A stretch of 64,000 nt of DNA from an uncultured Flavobacteriales bacterium (GTDB taxonomy: Bacteria; Bacteroidota; Bacteroidia; Flavobacteriales_E; Vicingaceae): NCBI GenBank assembly GCA_937901255.1, contig CALCHN010000028.1, forward strand, positions 62,001-126,000, in the 5' to 3' direction. Below the pieces are notes generated by a model that was not told the origin of the DNA, did no database searches, and was given only the letters and a program-made list of their open reading frames with translations. Position numbers and translations under genes: made by a program. Shown here in pieces: positions 43,570 to 51,520 of the stretch. Within the stretch, counting starts at the first letter, position 1, and each line of letters begins with the position of its first letter.

Positions 43570-44199
43570 CTAAATCTTGTCGAATGCATTAAAAAGTTCG
43601 TTTAAAGATTCATCTACTAAGTGTTTTATTTGTATGCCTAATTGTTGTGCCGATTGTATATGTTCTATACTGTCATCAACAAATAAAGTTTCTGATGGAT
43701 TTAAATTGTTTTTGTTTAAAACGAATTCAAAAATTTCTGGATTTGGTTTCCTAAAGCCAATCTCATGAGAAAAATATGCTTTTTTAAATAAAGAGTTAAT
43801 AGTGGTAATGCCGTAAGTGTCAAAAAGGTAGTTGTTAATGTGTGTAAGGTGAATTTCATTGGTGTTGCTCAGTAAAAAAACATTGTATTTTAAAGCTAAT
43901 TTTCTAATCAACACAATTCTTTCTTTAGGAATATCAAGCAACATGCTGTTCCATATAGTAACAACTTGTTTGGGAGTTAAGTTGGGGTGGCGATTAAGAA
44001 AAAACAAAATAAATTCTTCGGCAGTTACTTTTCCTACCTCAAAATTGTTGAATAAATTTAATGTTGTGAAAGTAGCCTCTATTTCTGAATAATTATGGGC
44101 AAATAATTCTTTAAAAGCAGTAAAAGGTCGTTGAGTATCAAGATTGATAATTACTCCGCCTAAGTCTAAGATGATGTTTTTGATATTTGTTGGTAGCAT
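43570..44199 (-). CDS. HAD-family phosphatase (subfamily IA)
   Basis: About 209 residues. Motif I is 'NIILDLGGVIINLD' with nucleophile Asp (DxG form, as in YihX-type phosphatases), motif II 'VFLLSNTNEIH', the motif III Lys is in 'IGFRKPNPEIFEFVL', and motif IV is 'LFVDDSIEHIQSA'. The frame extends two codons up to a GTG (44205), but the ATG at 44199 ('MLPTNIKNIIL') is the better start. It is upstream of mtnA on the same strand with a repeat between them. A sugar phosphate of the same route is a possible substrate. Confidence 0.82.
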   Translation of the reverse strand: MLPTNIKNIILDLGGVIINLDTQRPFTAFKELFAHNYSEIEATFTTLNLFNNFEVGKVTAEEFILFFLNRHPNLTPKQVVTIWNSMLLDIPKERIVLIRKLALKYNVFLLSNTNEIHLTHINNYLFDTYGITTINSLFKKAYFSHEIGFRKPNPEIFEFVLNKNNLNPSETLFVDDSIEHIQSAQQLGIQIKHLVDESLNELFNAFDKI

Positions 44200-44240
44200 A
44201 TTCACTTCAAAACTACCAATAAAAATAATTAAATTAAATA

Positions 44241-44271
44241 TTGGTAATTCAATAACATTTCCGTAAAATTG
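44241..44271 (+). promoter_or_regulatory. Candidate promoter of the tRNA gene
   Basis: TTG (44241), a 20-bp spacer and TAAAATTG (44264-44271), one mismatch from TAnnTTTG. It points toward both the 5' tRNA fragment and the full tRNA. Confidence 0.4.
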
Positions 44272-44297
44272 CAGCCCGTTTCTAAAGAACTTAGAAC

Positions 44298-44317
44298 TGG
44301 GCCTATAACTCAGCTGG
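44298..44317 (+). repeat. 20-bp copy of the tRNA 5' end
   Basis: TGGGCCTATAACTCAGCTGG here is identical to 44455-44474, the first 19 nt of the full tRNA plus one base before it. The twin-hairpin element starts 3 bp later. Confidence 0.85.
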
Positions 44318-44320
44318 CTC

Positions 44321-44406
44321 CGTAAAATTAAAAATCTTTGATTTTATAAGTTTTACGAGAGTCCTCGAAAAAGGAGAAAATTATAAATTTTCATTTTTTC
44401 GGGATT
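44321..44406. repeat. Twin-hairpin element (copy 2) between tRNA fragment and tRNA
   Basis: Hairpin 1 (44321-44357: CGTAAAA...AAAATC / GATTTT...TTTTACG), an 8-nt connector AGAGTCCT, hairpin 2 (44366-44401: CGAAAAA...GAAAATT / AATTTTC...TTTTTTCG), then GGATT. The layout equals 22567-22650. Confidence 0.7.
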
Positions 44407-44455
44407 AGAGTACAGTTATAGATGTAAAAAATAGAGTTCCAATCTCTTTAAAAAT

Positions 44456-44529
44456 GGGCCTATAACTCAGCTGGTTAGAGTATCTGACTCATAATCAGAA
44501 AGTCCCTGGTTCGAGCCCAGGTGGGCCCA
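44456..44529 (+). tRNA. tRNA with CAU anticodon (Ile2 or elongator Met)
   Basis: A full cloverleaf is visible. Acceptor GGGCCTA pairs with TGGGCCC, the D arm is ACTC...GAGT, the anticodon stem TCTGA/TCAGA has loop CTCATAA (anticodon CAT), and the T arm is CCTGG-TTCGAGC-CCAGG. The discriminator base is A and no CCA is encoded. C4-G69 and C5-G68 lean toward the lysidine-type tRNA-Ile2, but elongator Met is not excluded. It is followed by a terminator and lies 86 bp before the left boundary of the genomic island. Confidence 0.92.
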
Positions 44530-44540
44530 CAATAACAGAA

Positions 44541-44577
44541 AGGGTTACAGCATTTATTTGTTTGTAACCCTTTTTTA
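44541..44577 (+). terminator. Terminator after the tRNA gene
   Basis: GGGTTACA ... TGTAACCC followed by TTTTTT, starting 12 bp after the tRNA. Confidence 0.85.
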
Positions 44578-44615
44578 TTTGCATACGATTTGCATTTTTT
44601 TCAACTTGTTTTTCC

Positions 44616-44648
44616 TCAAAACAAAGTCAATTCATCATCTAAATTGGT
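44616..44648. other. Left attachment site repeat (attL)
   Basis: 33 bp starting TCAAAACAAAGTCAATTCAT and ending CTAAATTGGT, identical to 56998-57030. It lies 87 bp beyond the tRNA 3' end, so the tRNA itself is not duplicated. Two ATTTGCAT direct repeats precede it (44577-44598). Confidence 0.88.
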
Positions 44649-44685
44649 AGCGATTAGCTCAATGGAATAGGGTAAAGCAAATTCG

Positions 44686-47600
44686 CTAGTTTATATTTTG
44701 TATTTTAATTTTTTCAAAACGAAGCTTGGGAAGGACTAGCTTGTATTCAGAATTAGTGTCTTTATTATACCAATAGACTATATATTCAACATTAGCACTA
44801 ACAATATTATACCCCTTATTTTTAAATGAATTTAATTGATTGTTTGTAAAGGAATTTGAAAATAAGACTAAACTGTTATCATTTGTTTTCTTTAGTGAAA
44901 TACGACCTCCGTATTGTGTAACAAATTCACCAACCTCTAACCGTTCTCCTGTTTTTATATCTTTAATAATAGCTTTAGGAATGTCATTGTTTTGAAAACT
45001 TAGGAATATATCTTTATGGCTCAAAATAAGTTCATAATGTAAAGGTTCTTTTAATTCACCTTCATAATATTCTTTATTAAAGTTAGTTGATTCAATTTTA
45101 TCATAAAAACTAATATTGGTATGAATATGTACACTTTTTTTAGCTCTTGTTGTAGCAACATATAATAAACGTCTTGATTCAGAACTAGAATAATCATAAC
45201 CATTTGCTAAAATAAATACATGGTCATATTCTTTACCTTTTGATTTGTGCATAGTAGATACTACAATTACATCTGAATCCCCTTTTACAGCATCTTCCAT
45301 ATTAATTTCTCGACAATACTCATACCAATCAATTAATAACTTCTTCTCCGGAAAAGAGAAATCAAACTTTGAAATTAATGAATTACAAGTGTAATAATGA
45401 GGTGTGTCTTTAAATTGAGATTTAAATTTTTCTACGGCTTTTTCCCAATTGGTTTCAAAAATAATACCTACTTCTCCTACTTCAGATTTTAAAAAATTAG
45501 TAAAAACTCTTATTTCATAGAGGGATGATAAGGAAAAACCTTCAAAACCTGCCATTAACCTAGTTTTGTAGCCTAACTCATTAAGCATTGAATTTATTTC
45601 TAATGCCTCAATATTAGTTCTAGTTAAAACCGACTTAGTACCAGAAAGACTAAGAGAATGTAAATAATTAACTAAGGGAATAGATAAATATTCTCCTTTA
45701 TACTTTATTAGATTAATACTTCCCATTTTATGTTTTTGGTGAGGTATTAAGAGTTGGTTTTTAAGTCTATTATTTAGGAAATTTAAAACTTGATTATTAA
45801 ACTCAACTATTTCAGGGTAACTTCGATAGTTTTTTGGTAGAGTATATAAAGTTGGTGAATATTTAACTCTATAATTTGTCATAAATTCATTAGACGACCC
45901 TCTAAAACTATAAATATTTTGATCATCATCACCTACTGCAATAACTCGTGGTTTTCCAGCTTTTTCTATAATTAACTCAATTAACTGCCATTCATCCTTA
46001 TTAATGTCTTGAAATTCATCAAATAATAGAACACTTTTATTCTCTATTGATGTAATATCAATTTCATCTTTTTTAATTGCTTCAATACAATCTTGAATTA
46101 CATTCTGTGATTTATCTAAATCTCCTAACTGACCTAACAACTGAAAACAAAAACCATGAAAAGTGGTAATTTTTATTAAGCCTACATATTCAGGAACCAG
46201 TTTCCTTACTCTTTGCTTAAACTCCAATGCAGCAGCTTTTGAAAAGGTTAGCATTAAAAATTGTTCAGGTTTAATATCTTCTATTAACAATAAGCTAGCA
46301 ATTTTATGTACTAAAACTTTAGTTTTTCCACTACCAGGCCCTGCATAGACCAGAGTGTTATCAGATTTATTATCTTTTATAACTTCTAATTGGTTAGGAT
46401 CTAGTTCATGTATAATTTCTTCAAATCGCTTTGGAGTTAAAGCTCTTTTTATTTGTTGTCGTTCTTCTTTTTTAGGGAAGTATTTAGATATAAAATCCTC
46501 ATACTCTATAGTGAAATAATCATTCACATAAATTAAAGCAGATTCATAATTTTTAATACATCTTTTTGCATATTCTCCTACTATATGAATTTGTTCAGTT
46601 TTATTTTCATAAAACTGTTCCATTTTTTGATAATCAGCTTTTAAAAATGTAGGTCTTGATTTATCAATATCTGACAAATTAAGTTTGTTATAAGTAACCA
46701 TAAAGCCACCTTCTAAAGCAATAGCCTTTATATCATTTAAAAACAACAAAGAAATTTCATATCGCTTAGTATTTTTTTCAACCAATTCACCCATAAACTG
46801 GTTAGCATTTTTTATTTCAATCAATGAGAAAGTAACAGGAACTTCATCTTTTCTTCCTTTAAACTCTTGGTTTTTTTCAGCTAAATTTTCTAGGAAACTA
46901 AAACATGATAATGACAGGTCATGCCTCCAACTTATATCCTCTTTTAATTTTTCAACATCTAAAATATTAATAGAATATATATCCCTTTCTTTATCTACCC
47001 TATTTTTCTTTACAAATCTTCTTTTATCCCAATAAGTTAATAATGATCTAATAATTTCAACATTTGATTCAAGCACTCCTTTATCAAGAAGTGTTTGATT
47101 TAATTGTCTTAGTGGTATATCAATTTTCTGTTTGGGTAGAATACCAAGTAATGCTTTCTCTGTTTTCAGAAAATATTCTAAAACTTTTTTTGAACCTCTT
47201 TTAGATTGGAGTAGATTTACAAAGGCAGACAAATCTTTTGTATCTCCAAGAATTGATACATCTCTTAAAATTTGTATTACTTCTTGAACTCTAAAAGGAT
47301 TTATTTCAGTTACATCAGATAAATAATCAATCCTAGTTTCTTTATCAGTTACTATTCTTTTTAAAATTTTAGCACAATCTATTTTGTCTCTATCAGTAAT
47401 GTTTTTACTATTTTTTAGCATTTCTTGCCCTCTACTAAAACTCTTAACTAACAGACTGTCTGCAAAAACTCTTGGACTATTTAACGTGCGTTTTAGATAG
47501 CCATTATCTTCCATTGCAGATAAAGCTGTTTTAACTTTTGTCTCAATATCTCTCATTTCAGAATCCCATCCTGATTTTCTAGCTATTTCTAAAGCCGATT

Positions 47601-49515
47601 TACTTATTTTATCTCGATACTTAGCTTGTTGTTTTATTGATTTCCATATATCTTTAATTTCTTTTAAGTTGAGTTTAGTTTGCTGTAATAAACTAAAATG
47701 TTTGTTTAAATCATTCTCATTAAAAAGAATATAACATTTTGCTTTAATTTTCTCATCTCTTCCTGCTCTACCAGATTCTTGAACATAGTTTTCTAATGAA
47801 TCAGAAATATTAAAATGTATAACTGTTTTTACATTATCTTTATCTACTCCCATACCAAATGCCGAAGTAGCTACAATTATATCCTTCTCTTCAGACATAA
47901 AAGCCTCCATATTAGCTTTTTTCTCTTCCTTTTTTAATTGCCCATGAAAATAAGTAGAATTAAAACCAACTTCATTAATCAACTTACTGACTTCCTCTAC
48001 CTGTTTAGTTCTTGAAGCATAAACTATCACGGGCTTCTCACATTCTTCTAAAACTGGCATAAGATAAGCCATTTTACGTTCAGGATCTTCAACATTAATT
48101 ACCTCATAAGATAAATTTGTTCTACCCTTAGAAGTAATAAATTCTTCTAACTCTAAATTTAATCTATCTCTAAAATAAGCTTTAATATCCTTAATAACTT
48201 GTGGTTTTGCTGTTGCTGTAAAACAAGAAACCGGAATAGATTTTAATTTCTTTTTTTCTTCAATTTTATTAATAAACTCTCCAATAAAAAGATAGTCAAC
48301 CCTAAAATCTTGTCCCCAACTAGAAAAACAATGTGCTTCATCAATTACAAACCTAGCAATAGACCTAGATAATAGTAAATTGTAAATTGAGGGAGACCTT
48401 AATGATTCTGGAGACAAATACAACAAGTTAGCAGTTCCATCTTGCACCATTTCAAATGCTTCATTTCTTTCTAAAGGGGAAAGCAACCCATTAATTGCTA
48501 CAGCACTTGTTATACCAAATCTATCTATCAAATTATCCACTTGATCTTTCATTAAAGAAACTAAAGGTGAAATTACAACTGTTAAATGCCTAGTTGCCTC
48601 TCCTCTCATTAATGCAGGCAATTGAAAGGTTAAAGATTTACCTCCGCCTGTAGGAAATACTGCAACAAAAGATTTACGCTGTAAACCAGCCAAAACTGCT
48701 TGCTCTTGTAAACTTATTTCTCTATGCTTCTCAAACTTTCTGAAATCTGTATAATCAAAATACTTTTTAAGTGCCTTCTTAGGATTAAGTTTTATTGAGC
48801 AATAGCTGCAATTTGGATTTTCACAACTTTTAAATCTAATAGTTTCTAAAATTTCATCTGCTTTGGGGTATTCATGTCTAACCCATGCAGGTAGTATAGC
48901 ATCATTATCACCTAATTTAAACAATGTAAATACATAAGAAAATTCAACAGGGTATTCATTTATGTAAAAATCTAAACTATTATCAGAGCAATAATCGTTA
49001 GCAATTAGATCCTTAACATTTAACTCGTTTGATAAATTATTATCGGTATATCCTGCTAGTTCAAAAAAAGTATTAAAGTTTAAGTTGTTTTTTAAAAGCT
49101 TAAAATAAAATGCTTTGAGTTTCTCCTCTATTTGATTAAATCTATTAAGTTCTTTAGCCAATAAGTCTTCGGTAAGTTTAGAGTCGGATAGTGGATTATT
49201 AACTTCTGATGCGTTTACTACTTTATAACCTTTGAATAGTTTATGATTGGGTCGATTAACAAATAAAATAGGCGACCATAAAAGTGTATCAATAAACTTT
49301 TTACCATTAAAAATATCCTCACCTAATCTTTTTTTAAGCTCCGGTATATCGTGTTTTAAAATATTATGACCACAAATATACTTAGCTTGCTTAATCCATT
49401 CTTCTAACCGTTTGGTATTATACTCATGCAATTCATTCCCTAAAAAGGTTGCTCCATAAACAACTTTATTAGATTTTGGATTTGTTTCTATGTCTAAAAA
49501 AAGAATTTTTTTCAA
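44686..49515 (-). CDS. Giant helicase: DEDD exonuclease - RecQ-type SF2 helicase - UvrD-type SF1 helicase fusion
   Basis: 1609 residues in one frame. Part 1 (about 1-200) is a DEDD 3'-5' exonuclease: 'LFLDIET' (D8, E10), 'CGHNILKHDIPEL' (D56), 'NPLSDSKLTEDLL' (D111). A Cys cluster follows near 235 ('CENPNCSYC'). Part 2 (about 260-700) is a RecQ-type helicase: 'FPTGGGKSLTFQLPALM' near 288, 'VIDEAHCFSSWGQDFR', 'ATSAFGMGVDKDNV', 'QESGRAGRDEK'. Part 3 (about 1035-1500) is a UvrD/Rep helicase: 'YAGPGSGKTKVLV' near 1060, 'LLFDEFQDINKDEW', 'GDDDQNIYSFRG', 'STMHKSKGKEYDHVF', 'LLYVATTRAKK'. All motifs look intact. The start is TTG, the only in-frame choice after an upstream TAA. It is the last gene of the defence-like set. 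Confidence 0.9.
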   Translation of the reverse strand: MKKILFLDIETNPKSNKVVYGATFLGNELHEYNTKRLEEWIKQAKYICGHNILKHDIPELKKRLGEDIFNGKKFIDTLLWSPILFVNRPNHKLFKGYKVVNASEVNNPLSDSKLTEDLLAKELNRFNQIEEKLKAFYFKLLKNNLNFNTFFELAGYTDNNLSNELNVKDLIANDYCSDNSLDFYINEYPVEFSYVFTLFKLGDNDAILPAWVRHEYPKADEILETIRFKSCENPNCSYCSIKLNPKKALKKYFDYTDFRKFEKHREISLQEQAVLAGLQRKSFVAVFPTGGGKSLTFQLPALMRGEATRHLTVVISPLVSLMKDQVDNLIDRFGITSAVAINGLLSPLERNEAFEMVQDGTANLLYLSPESLRSPSIYNLLLSRSIARFVIDEAHCFSSWGQDFRVDYLFIGEFINKIEEKKKLKSIPVSCFTATAKPQVIKDIKAYFRDRLNLELEEFITSKGRTNLSYEVINVEDPERKMAYLMPVLEECEKPVIVYASRTKQVEEVSKLINEVGFNSTYFHGQLKKEEKKANMEAFMSEEKDIIVATSAFGMGVDKDNVKTVIHFNISDSLENYVQESGRAGRDEKIKAKCYILFNENDLNKHFSLLQQTKLNLKEIKDIWKSIKQQAKYRDKISKSALEIARKSGWDSEMRDIETKVKTALSAMEDNGYLKRTLNSPRVFADSLLVKSFSRGQEMLKNSKNITDRDKIDCAKILKRIVTDKETRIDYLSDVTEINPFRVQEVIQILRDVSILGDTKDLSAFVNLLQSKRGSKKVLEYFLKTEKALLGILPKQKIDIPLRQLNQTLLDKGVLESNVEIIRSLLTYWDKRRFVKKNRVDKERDIYSINILDVEKLKEDISWRHDLSLSCFSFLENLAEKNQEFKGRKDEVPVTFSLIEIKNANQFMGELVEKNTKRYEISLLFLNDIKAIALEGGFMVTYNKLNLSDIDKSRPTFLKADYQKMEQFYENKTEQIHIVGEYAKRCIKNYESALIYVNDYFTIEYEDFISKYFPKKEERQQIKRALTPKRFEEIIHELDPNQLEVIKDNKSDNTLVYAGPGSGKTKVLVHKIASLLLIEDIKPEQFLMLTFSKAAALEFKQRVRKLVPEYVGLIKITTFHGFCFQLLGQLGDLDKSQNVIQDCIEAIKKDEIDITSIENKSVLLFDEFQDINKDEWQLIELIIEKAGKPRVIAVGDDDQNIYSFRGSSNEFMTNYRVKYSPTLYTLPKNYRSYPEIVEFNNQVLNFLNNRLKNQLLIPHQKHKMGSINLIKYKGEYLSIPLVNYLHSLSLSGTKSVLTRTNIEALEINSMLNELGYKTRLMAGFEGFSLSSLYEIRVFTNFLKSEVGEVGIIFETNWEKAVEKFKSQFKDTPHYYTCNSLISKFDFSFPEKKLLIDWYEYCREINMEDAVKGDSDVIVVSTMHKSKGKEYDHVFILANGYDYSSSESRRLLYVATTRAKKSVHIHTNISFYDKIESTNFNKEYYEGELKEPLHYELILSHKDIFLSFQNNDIPKAIIKDIKTGERLEVGEFVTQYGGRISLKKTNDNSLVLFSNSFTNNQLNSFKNKGYNIVSANVEYIVYWYNKDTNSEYKLVLPKLRFEKIKIQNIN

Positions 49516-49597
49516 TCTATAATAATATTAGAATTGTTTGTGTCATATTTTATTGTAAATCAATAATTCAATATAGTTGTTATTATAGTGCCATAAT

Positions 49598-50101
49598 TTA
49601 ACTTTCTGTTACATATTTATATAAATATTTGGCAATATTTTTGGCTCTGACACTTTGATTATAATGAAAATGAATTTCATTTTGAAATCTAGGCCAATTA
49701 CCATCGTTTTCACGAATTAAATATACGAGTTCTGCTTCAATTGCTTCAATTTTTTCTATAACTTGCTTATCTAGTGTTTTATTTCCACTTAGTGTTTTCT
49801 CAAAAACAAATACAAATAACTCAAATTTATCTTTTACATTCTTCCATTTATAACCATAATACCCCTTATTTCCATTAGCTTTTAAGCCATAATTCAGCCT
49901 TGAAGATATAGATTGTGATGTATATCCAACATAAATAATTTCACTCTCCATCTTAATTACATAAAGTTTGGGTGTCTTTGCTAATGTAAGTGGTTTTTGA
50001 AATTTAGTTGCTTTACCATTTTTCAATTTTGATAGTATCTTTCGATTATGTTTGTTACCTGATAAAATAAGTGTGTGATGGAATGAACCTTGATAATTCA
50101 T
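49598..50101 (-). CDS. GIY-YIG nuclease
   Basis: A 167-residue protein. The GIY-YIG core is at about 45-150: 'KLYVIKMESEIIYVGYTSQSISSRLNYGL' gives the two-strand motif in variant form (LYV ... YVG) with the conserved Arg. 'IEAELVYLIRENDGNWPRFQNEIHFH' supplies the catalytic Glu and the 'WP-NEIHFH' end seen in stand-alone GIY-YIG proteins of defence islands. It is 24 bp after the PDDEXK_4 gene. It would cut DNA, but the target is unknown. Confidence 0.8.
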   Translation of the reverse strand: MNYQGSFHHTLILSGNKHNRKILSKLKNGKATKFQKPLTLAKTPKLYVIKMESEIIYVGYTSQSISSRLNYGLKANGNKGYYGYKWKNVKDKFELFVFVFEKTLSGNKTLDKQVIEKIEAIEAELVYLIRENDGNWPRFQNEIHFHYNQSVRAKNIAKYLYKYVTES

Positions 50102-50125
50102 GATTTTAAAAGTTTGCGATTTACC

Positions 50126-51382
50126 TTATATAATACCAATAACCTCTTTAATTGCTCGATTAATTAACGGAATTTTATCATCCATTAATTTATTAAACTT
50201 TTTAGTTATATGTTCTTGTAATTTGTCAGGGTTCTCAAATAAGCTTTCATATTTAGAACTTACCAAGATTTTTTCTTGAAAACACAAGTGCCATTTCGGA
50301 TATAATTTGTTTTCTTTATACATACCAACCTTGTTAAATAACTCAGTATTTTCCATATACTTATTAAATAATTTTTCTCTTGCTTCAGGACATTCAGAAA
50401 TACCAATTTTAAAGTCGAAATTAATAAAATCAATACCTACATAAAATTCATATAGAATTATCCATGAATCGTCTATTGATTCATTAACCGCTAAAAAACC
50501 TTTTTCACGCATCAATTGTTCATTTTCAACTAAAAAATTAGGCTGAAAACGCACATAGGTTTTACTCGTTTTATAAGGTCTAATATCATCTCTATCTTTA
50601 ATTAAATCAACCAAGTTATGAGCAACTTTTCCGTAGCCAGAAGTCATGTTATATTTAATTACTTCATCAAAAGCAGATTTATATTTTCTATATAATTTTT
50701 TACACAGTATTTCTAATTCTTGATTATCATTCATAATAGATTGTAATGATTTTAAGTATTGTTGGATAATAAACTTAATGTTTTCTTTTAACTGTATGCG
50801 TGAACTTTTTAATATGTCTAATAAAATCAACTTAATTTCATCATAAGTAATTTGTAAGTAATTTTCTTGCTCATGTTCTGAGATAGATTGTTCATATAAT
50901 GAGAGATAAACAAAAATGATATGTTTATTATTTTTAAATTCATATTCAACACCATTTCTATACCTGGTTAATTGATCACCGCCTTCTGAAGAAAATATTT
51001 TATTTTCTATTACCATTATAAAACTTGATTTTTCTGATGAAAGTAAAATATCTATGTTTTTATACTCTCTTTTTACAGTAACGTCATCAAAATCTAGATT
51101 GTCAAACTGAACTATTGAAAGGCTTTTGTCATTATAACCAATGGTATCATACTGATTTACTATAAAACATCTTTTAATAAAAGCTTTAATAAAATAATCA
51201 CCAAGACCATGATTTTCATTAGGATTAAACAACCAACCTAATATATTTGAATGCTGTAATTCTTTATGACTAACATTTAAAATTGACATAAAATCAACCT
51301 CCTCTGTTAGTTTGTTTTGCAAATTTTCAAAATCGGGGTCTAATAATAATTGATGAATTTGGTTATTTATAATATTATTCAT
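50126..51382 (-). CDS. PD-(D/E)XK nuclease family protein (PDDEXK_4 type)
   Basis: A 418-residue protein. N-terminal family marks are 'SHKELQHSNILGWLFNPNENHGLGDYFIKAFI' (about 38-70). The nuclease core at about 100-140 includes 'VKREYKNIDILL' (Asp) and 'FIMVIENKIFSSEGGDQLTRYRNGVEYEF' (the E-x-K pair). The C-terminal half is helical with no known fold. Such proteins are often found in phage-defence neighbourhoods. It is transcribed between the STAND gene and the GIY-YIG gene. Confidence 0.82.
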   Translation of the reverse strand: MNNIINNQIHQLLLDPDFENLQNKLTEEVDFMSILNVSHKELQHSNILGWLFNPNENHGLGDYFIKAFIKRCFIVNQYDTIGYNDKSLSIVQFDNLDFDDVTVKREYKNIDILLSSEKSSFIMVIENKIFSSEGGDQLTRYRNGVEYEFKNNKHIIFVYLSLYEQSISEHEQENYLQITYDEIKLILLDILKSSRIQLKENIKFIIQQYLKSLQSIMNDNQELEILCKKLYRKYKSAFDEVIKYNMTSGYGKVAHNLVDLIKDRDDIRPYKTSKTYVRFQPNFLVENEQLMREKGFLAVNESIDDSWIILYEFYVGIDFINFDFKIGISECPEAREKLFNKYMENTELFNKVGMYKENKLYPKWHLCFQEKILVSSKYESLFENPDKLQEHITKKFNKLMDDKIPLINRAIKEVIGII

Positions 51383-51394
51383 TCTAGTTATTAA

Positions 51395-51505
51395 TTATAT
51401 TTTTTGGTTAGTATTTAAATCTTTAAAGTCATCGTACAAGTATTCTTTTACATTAGTATAGTTATATTCATTTTCGTCTAACTTATTAAAGTCTTTTCTC
51501 CATTT
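51395..51505 (-). other. Open stretch after the STAND gene, possibly degenerate
   Basis: In frame with the preceding gene but after several stops, 36 codons read KWRKDFNKLDENEYNYTNVK and on to a stop at 51395. There is no start codon. The composition looks coding (acidic, aromatic). It may be what is left of a longer C-terminus or a lost small gene. Confidence 0.25.
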
Positions 51506-51520
51506 TCATAATATTTACTG

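Noticed and set aside
44456..44529. The tRNA 3' end as the integration target of the island
   Set aside because: The 33-bp direct repeat starts 87 bp after the tRNA, and no tRNA 3' sequence is found at the right boundary.
44686..49515. The exonuclease-RecQ-UvrD protein as an artefact of joined neighbouring genes
   Set aside because: The frame is continuous for 1609 codons with intact motifs in each part and no internal stop or start-like junction.
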